Assembly: GCA_004367505.1 (NCBI GenBank)
Contig: SFCB01000201.1
Coordinates: 1 to 64,000 of the forward strand
Reading direction: 5' to 3'
Source: Chloroflexi bacterium OHK40
GTDB taxonomy: Bacteria > Chloroflexota > Chloroflexia > Chloroflexales > Chloroflexaceae
Length of the DNA stretch: 64,000 nucleotides
Shown: positions 61,794-64,000 of the stretch, piece by piece
Layout of the letters: the number at the start of each line of letters is the position of its first letter
Position numbering within the stretch: position 1 is the first letter of the stretch
Program-made: the position numbers and the translations under genes
The notes under the pieces: generated by a model
The model's database searches: none
The model's input: the letters and a program-made list of their open reading frames with translations, nothing else
What the model was told of the DNA's origin: nothing

Positions 61794-63755
61794 GTGCGTT
61801 TCCCTCTTGTGAACCTTCCGGTGCGCAACCGCTATTTCTTTGTCGCCGATCTCGTGCTCTTGCCGCTGGCGGCCTACGCCAGCATCGTGATCCGGCTCGA
61901 GTCGCTGAATCTCAGCCCCTTCTGGAGTGGATTCGGTATTTTCGCGCTGCTCTGCGTTGGGGTCACCTTGCTGGTGTTCTGGCGGCTAGGGATCTATGCG
62001 CGCTACTGGCGCTATGCCTCGCTCGACGAGTTGCTGCTCCTGGCCAGCGGTGTCGTGCTGGCGGATCTGATCGTGGCCGGGATCGTCCTGCTCTTGGCGG
62101 CGAGCTCGGTTAGTCTGATCGTCCCGCGCTCGGTACCGGTGATCTATGCCCTGCTGGCCCTGGTGGTAACGGCCGCTCCACGCCTCGTGGCTCGCCTGCT
62201 CGGGCGACGTTCAGCAATGCGGCGGAAGGCCGCCCGTGGGATGGCGGCCGCGAGCCGGGTGCTGATCATGGGTGCGGGGAGTGCCGGCGCGATGATGGTG
62301 CGTGAGCTTCGCGAGAATCCCCAGGTGGGCATGGAAGTGGTGGGCTTCGTCGATGATGATCCCCACAAGCGCGACGTGCGGATCCATGGTGTGCCGGTGC
62401 TGGGTGGCCAGGAGGACATTCCGCGCCTTGTGCGTCAGTATCAGGTGCAGCAGGTGATTATCGCGATGCCGAGTGTGTCCGGCAAAACGATCCGCCGGAT
62501 TGTCGAGATCTGTGAGCGTGCCGGTGTCAGCACCAAGAGCATGCCGGGCATGTACGAGTTGCTCGATGGGCGGGTGCGCGTCAGCCAGCTCCGCGATGTG
62601 CAGATCGAAGATCTGTTGCGCCGCAAGCCGGTGCGTACCAATACTGCCGCGGTTGAGCAGTTGCTGCGCGGCAAGCGGGTGCTCATTACCGGCGGTGGCG
62701 GATCGATCGGCAGCGAGCTCTGCCGCCAGGTGCTACGCTGCGAGCCCGCCGAGCTGATCGTGCTCGGCCACGGGGAGAATTCGGTCTTTAGTATCGAGCA
62801 GGAGCTGCGGCAGCATCTTTCGACGGGCACCCGGCTGAGCACCGTGATCGCCGATATCCGCTTCGCCGAACGGCTCAGTACGGTGTTCGAGCACTTCAGG
62901 CCTGATGTCGTCTTCCACGCGGCCGCCCACAAGCACGTCCCGCTGATGGAGGCGAACCCGGTTGAGGCGATCACGAACAATGTTCTCGGCACACGGAATG
63001 TGCTCCAGGCTGCCATGAGCTGCGGCGTGGGCCATTTCGTGATGATCTCGACCGATAAGGCGGTCAACCCGACGAGTGTGATGGGCGCGAGCAAGCGGAC
63101 AGCCGAGTTGCTCGTCCACCAGGCAGCCATGGCCAGCGGCAAGCCGTACGTGGCGGTGCGCTTTGGCAACGTGCTCGGTAGCCGGGGTTCGGTAGTGCTC
63201 ACCTTTAAGCAGCAGATCGCGGCGGGCGGCCCGGTGACGGTGACGCATCCGGAGATGGTACGCTACTTTATGACCATTCCCGAGGCCGTGCAGCTAGTGC
63301 TCCAGGCCGCTACCCTCGGCAAGGGCGGCGAAGTCTTCACGCTTGATATGAGCGAGCCGGTGAAGATCGTGGATCTGGCCCGTGATATGATTGAGCTTTC
63401 GGGGCTCGAGGTCGGGCGCGATATCGATATCGTCTTCACCGGGATGCGCCCTGGGGAGAAGCTGTACGAGGAGCTCTTCATCGCGGGCGAGAACTATCAG
63501 CGGACCGTCCACGAGAAGATCTTCATTGCGGCCAATGCCTCGAATCTGGTGCCCTTTGCCCTTGATGAGGGCATCCGTACCCTGGAACTGGCGGCAGCCA
63601 CCAGCGATGTCACGCTGATTGTGCGGGCGCTGAAGGCGCTGATCCCCTCTTTTCAGCACGCGAGTCTGGGGACTGTCGATGCGGCAGAGTCTGTGGCAGC
63701 GCCCGCGCTGCCCTACGAGCCACTGATCGCGCGGGCTGTCGGTAGTCATGATTAA
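61794..63755 (+). CDS. pglF: Membrane UDP-sugar 4,6-dehydratase (PglF/WbpM/CapD-type)
   Basis: N-terminal TM region; two Rossmann regions; VLITGGGGSIGSELCRQVLRCEPAELIVLGHGENSVFSIEQEL; FHAAAHKHVPLMEANPVEAITNNVLGT. GTG start. Confidence 0.9.
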   Translation: MRFPLVNLPVRNRYFFVADLVLLPLAAYASIVIRLESLNLSPFWSGFGIFALLCVGVTLLVFWRLGIYARYWRYASLDELLLLASGVVLADLIVAGIVLLLAASSVSLIVPRSVPVIYALLALVVTAAPRLVARLLGRRSAMRRKAARGMAAASRVLIMGAGSAGAMMVRELRENPQVGMEVVGFVDDDPHKRDVRIHGVPVLGGQEDIPRLVRQYQVQQVIIAMPSVSGKTIRRIVEICERAGVSTKSMPGMYELLDGRVRVSQLRDVQIEDLLRRKPVRTNTAAVEQLLRGKRVLITGGGGSIGSELCRQVLRCEPAELIVLGHGENSVFSIEQELRQHLSTGTRLSTVIADIRFAERLSTVFEHFRPDVVFHAAAHKHVPLMEANPVEAITNNVLGTRNVLQAAMSCGVGHFVMISTDKAVNPTSVMGASKRTAELLVHQAAMASGKPYVAVRFGNVLGSRGSVVLTFKQQIAAGGPVTVTHPEMVRYFMTIPEAVQLVLQAATLGKGGEVFTLDMSEPVKIVDLARDMIELSGLEVGRDIDIVFTGMRPGEKLYEELFIAGENYQRTVHEKIFIAANASNLVPFALDEGIRTLELAAATSDVTLIVRALKALIPSFQHASLGTVDAAESVAAPALPYEPLIARAVGSHD

Positions 63756-63773
63756 GCTGTGTCGCGCGCACCT

Positions 63774-64000
63774 ATGCACTCCACCACACCCATCGTCCGC
63801 CTGATCCTGATCGGGGCCTGTCTGCTGATGCTGGCCAGCGCGGCCCTTCTTCCGGCTGTGCCCCGGGTTGCGGCCCGCCAGGAGTTGCCCCGGCGGGGTC
63901 TCGTCGCTGTGGCGGAGCCTTCTGCCAGGGTGCCGGTGGTGACGCTCGAGCATGCCGAGCGCTTCCGGCTGCAGGTCGATGAGGGTGGCCTCCGGGCCTG
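63774..64000 (+). CDS. N-terminus of a secreted protein (truncated by window end)
   Basis: MHSTTPIVRLILIGACLLMLASAALLPAVPRVAARQELPRR...: signal-peptide-like; open to the edge. Confidence 0.55.
   Translation, partial: MHSTTPIVRLILIGACLLMLASAALLPAVPRVAARQELPRRGLVAVAEPSARVPVVTLEHAERFRLQVDEGGLRA

Overview
GC-rich 64 kb chromosomal window, probably from a Chloroflexota-type bacterium (inferred from protein style and gene content, not proven). The left ~25 kb holds ordinary housekeeping and signalling genes: a STAND-like NTPase pair, FAD oxidoreductase, Nudix, rarA, an orphan LolD-like ATPase, a PASTA kinase, RNase H-like, nucleoside hydrolase, murJ, LCP, birA, an ammonium transporter-histidine kinase fusion, an AhpD-like protein, a CDF transporter, thiolase, CBS-ACT, GAF-HK-REC, and a CoxL-like subunit. 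From ~25.9 kb to the right edge, nearly everything is on the + strand and forms one ~38 kb surface-glycan locus. It contains Wzm/Wzt-type ABC export, Wzy and Wzz/BY-kinase, about ten glycosyltransferases, two nucleotide-sugar 6-dehydrogenases, an Fcl-like enzyme, two deacetylases, a CapK-like ligase, two divergent asparagine-synthase-like proteins, and a bacillosamine-type PglC/D/E/F module. The best unexplained signals are: (1) a strongly structured ~200-nt candidate ncRNA with its own promoter and terminator, divergent from rarA (possible 6S-like RNA); (2) the CapK plus two nucleophile-less AsnB-like proteins in a locus predicted to make uronic acids; (3) bacillosamine initiation combined with ABC export and Wzy/Wzz but no Wzx in view; (4) the Amt-HK-REC-REC fusion. 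All calls come from reading the sequence and supplied ORFs; no database searches or folding programs were run.
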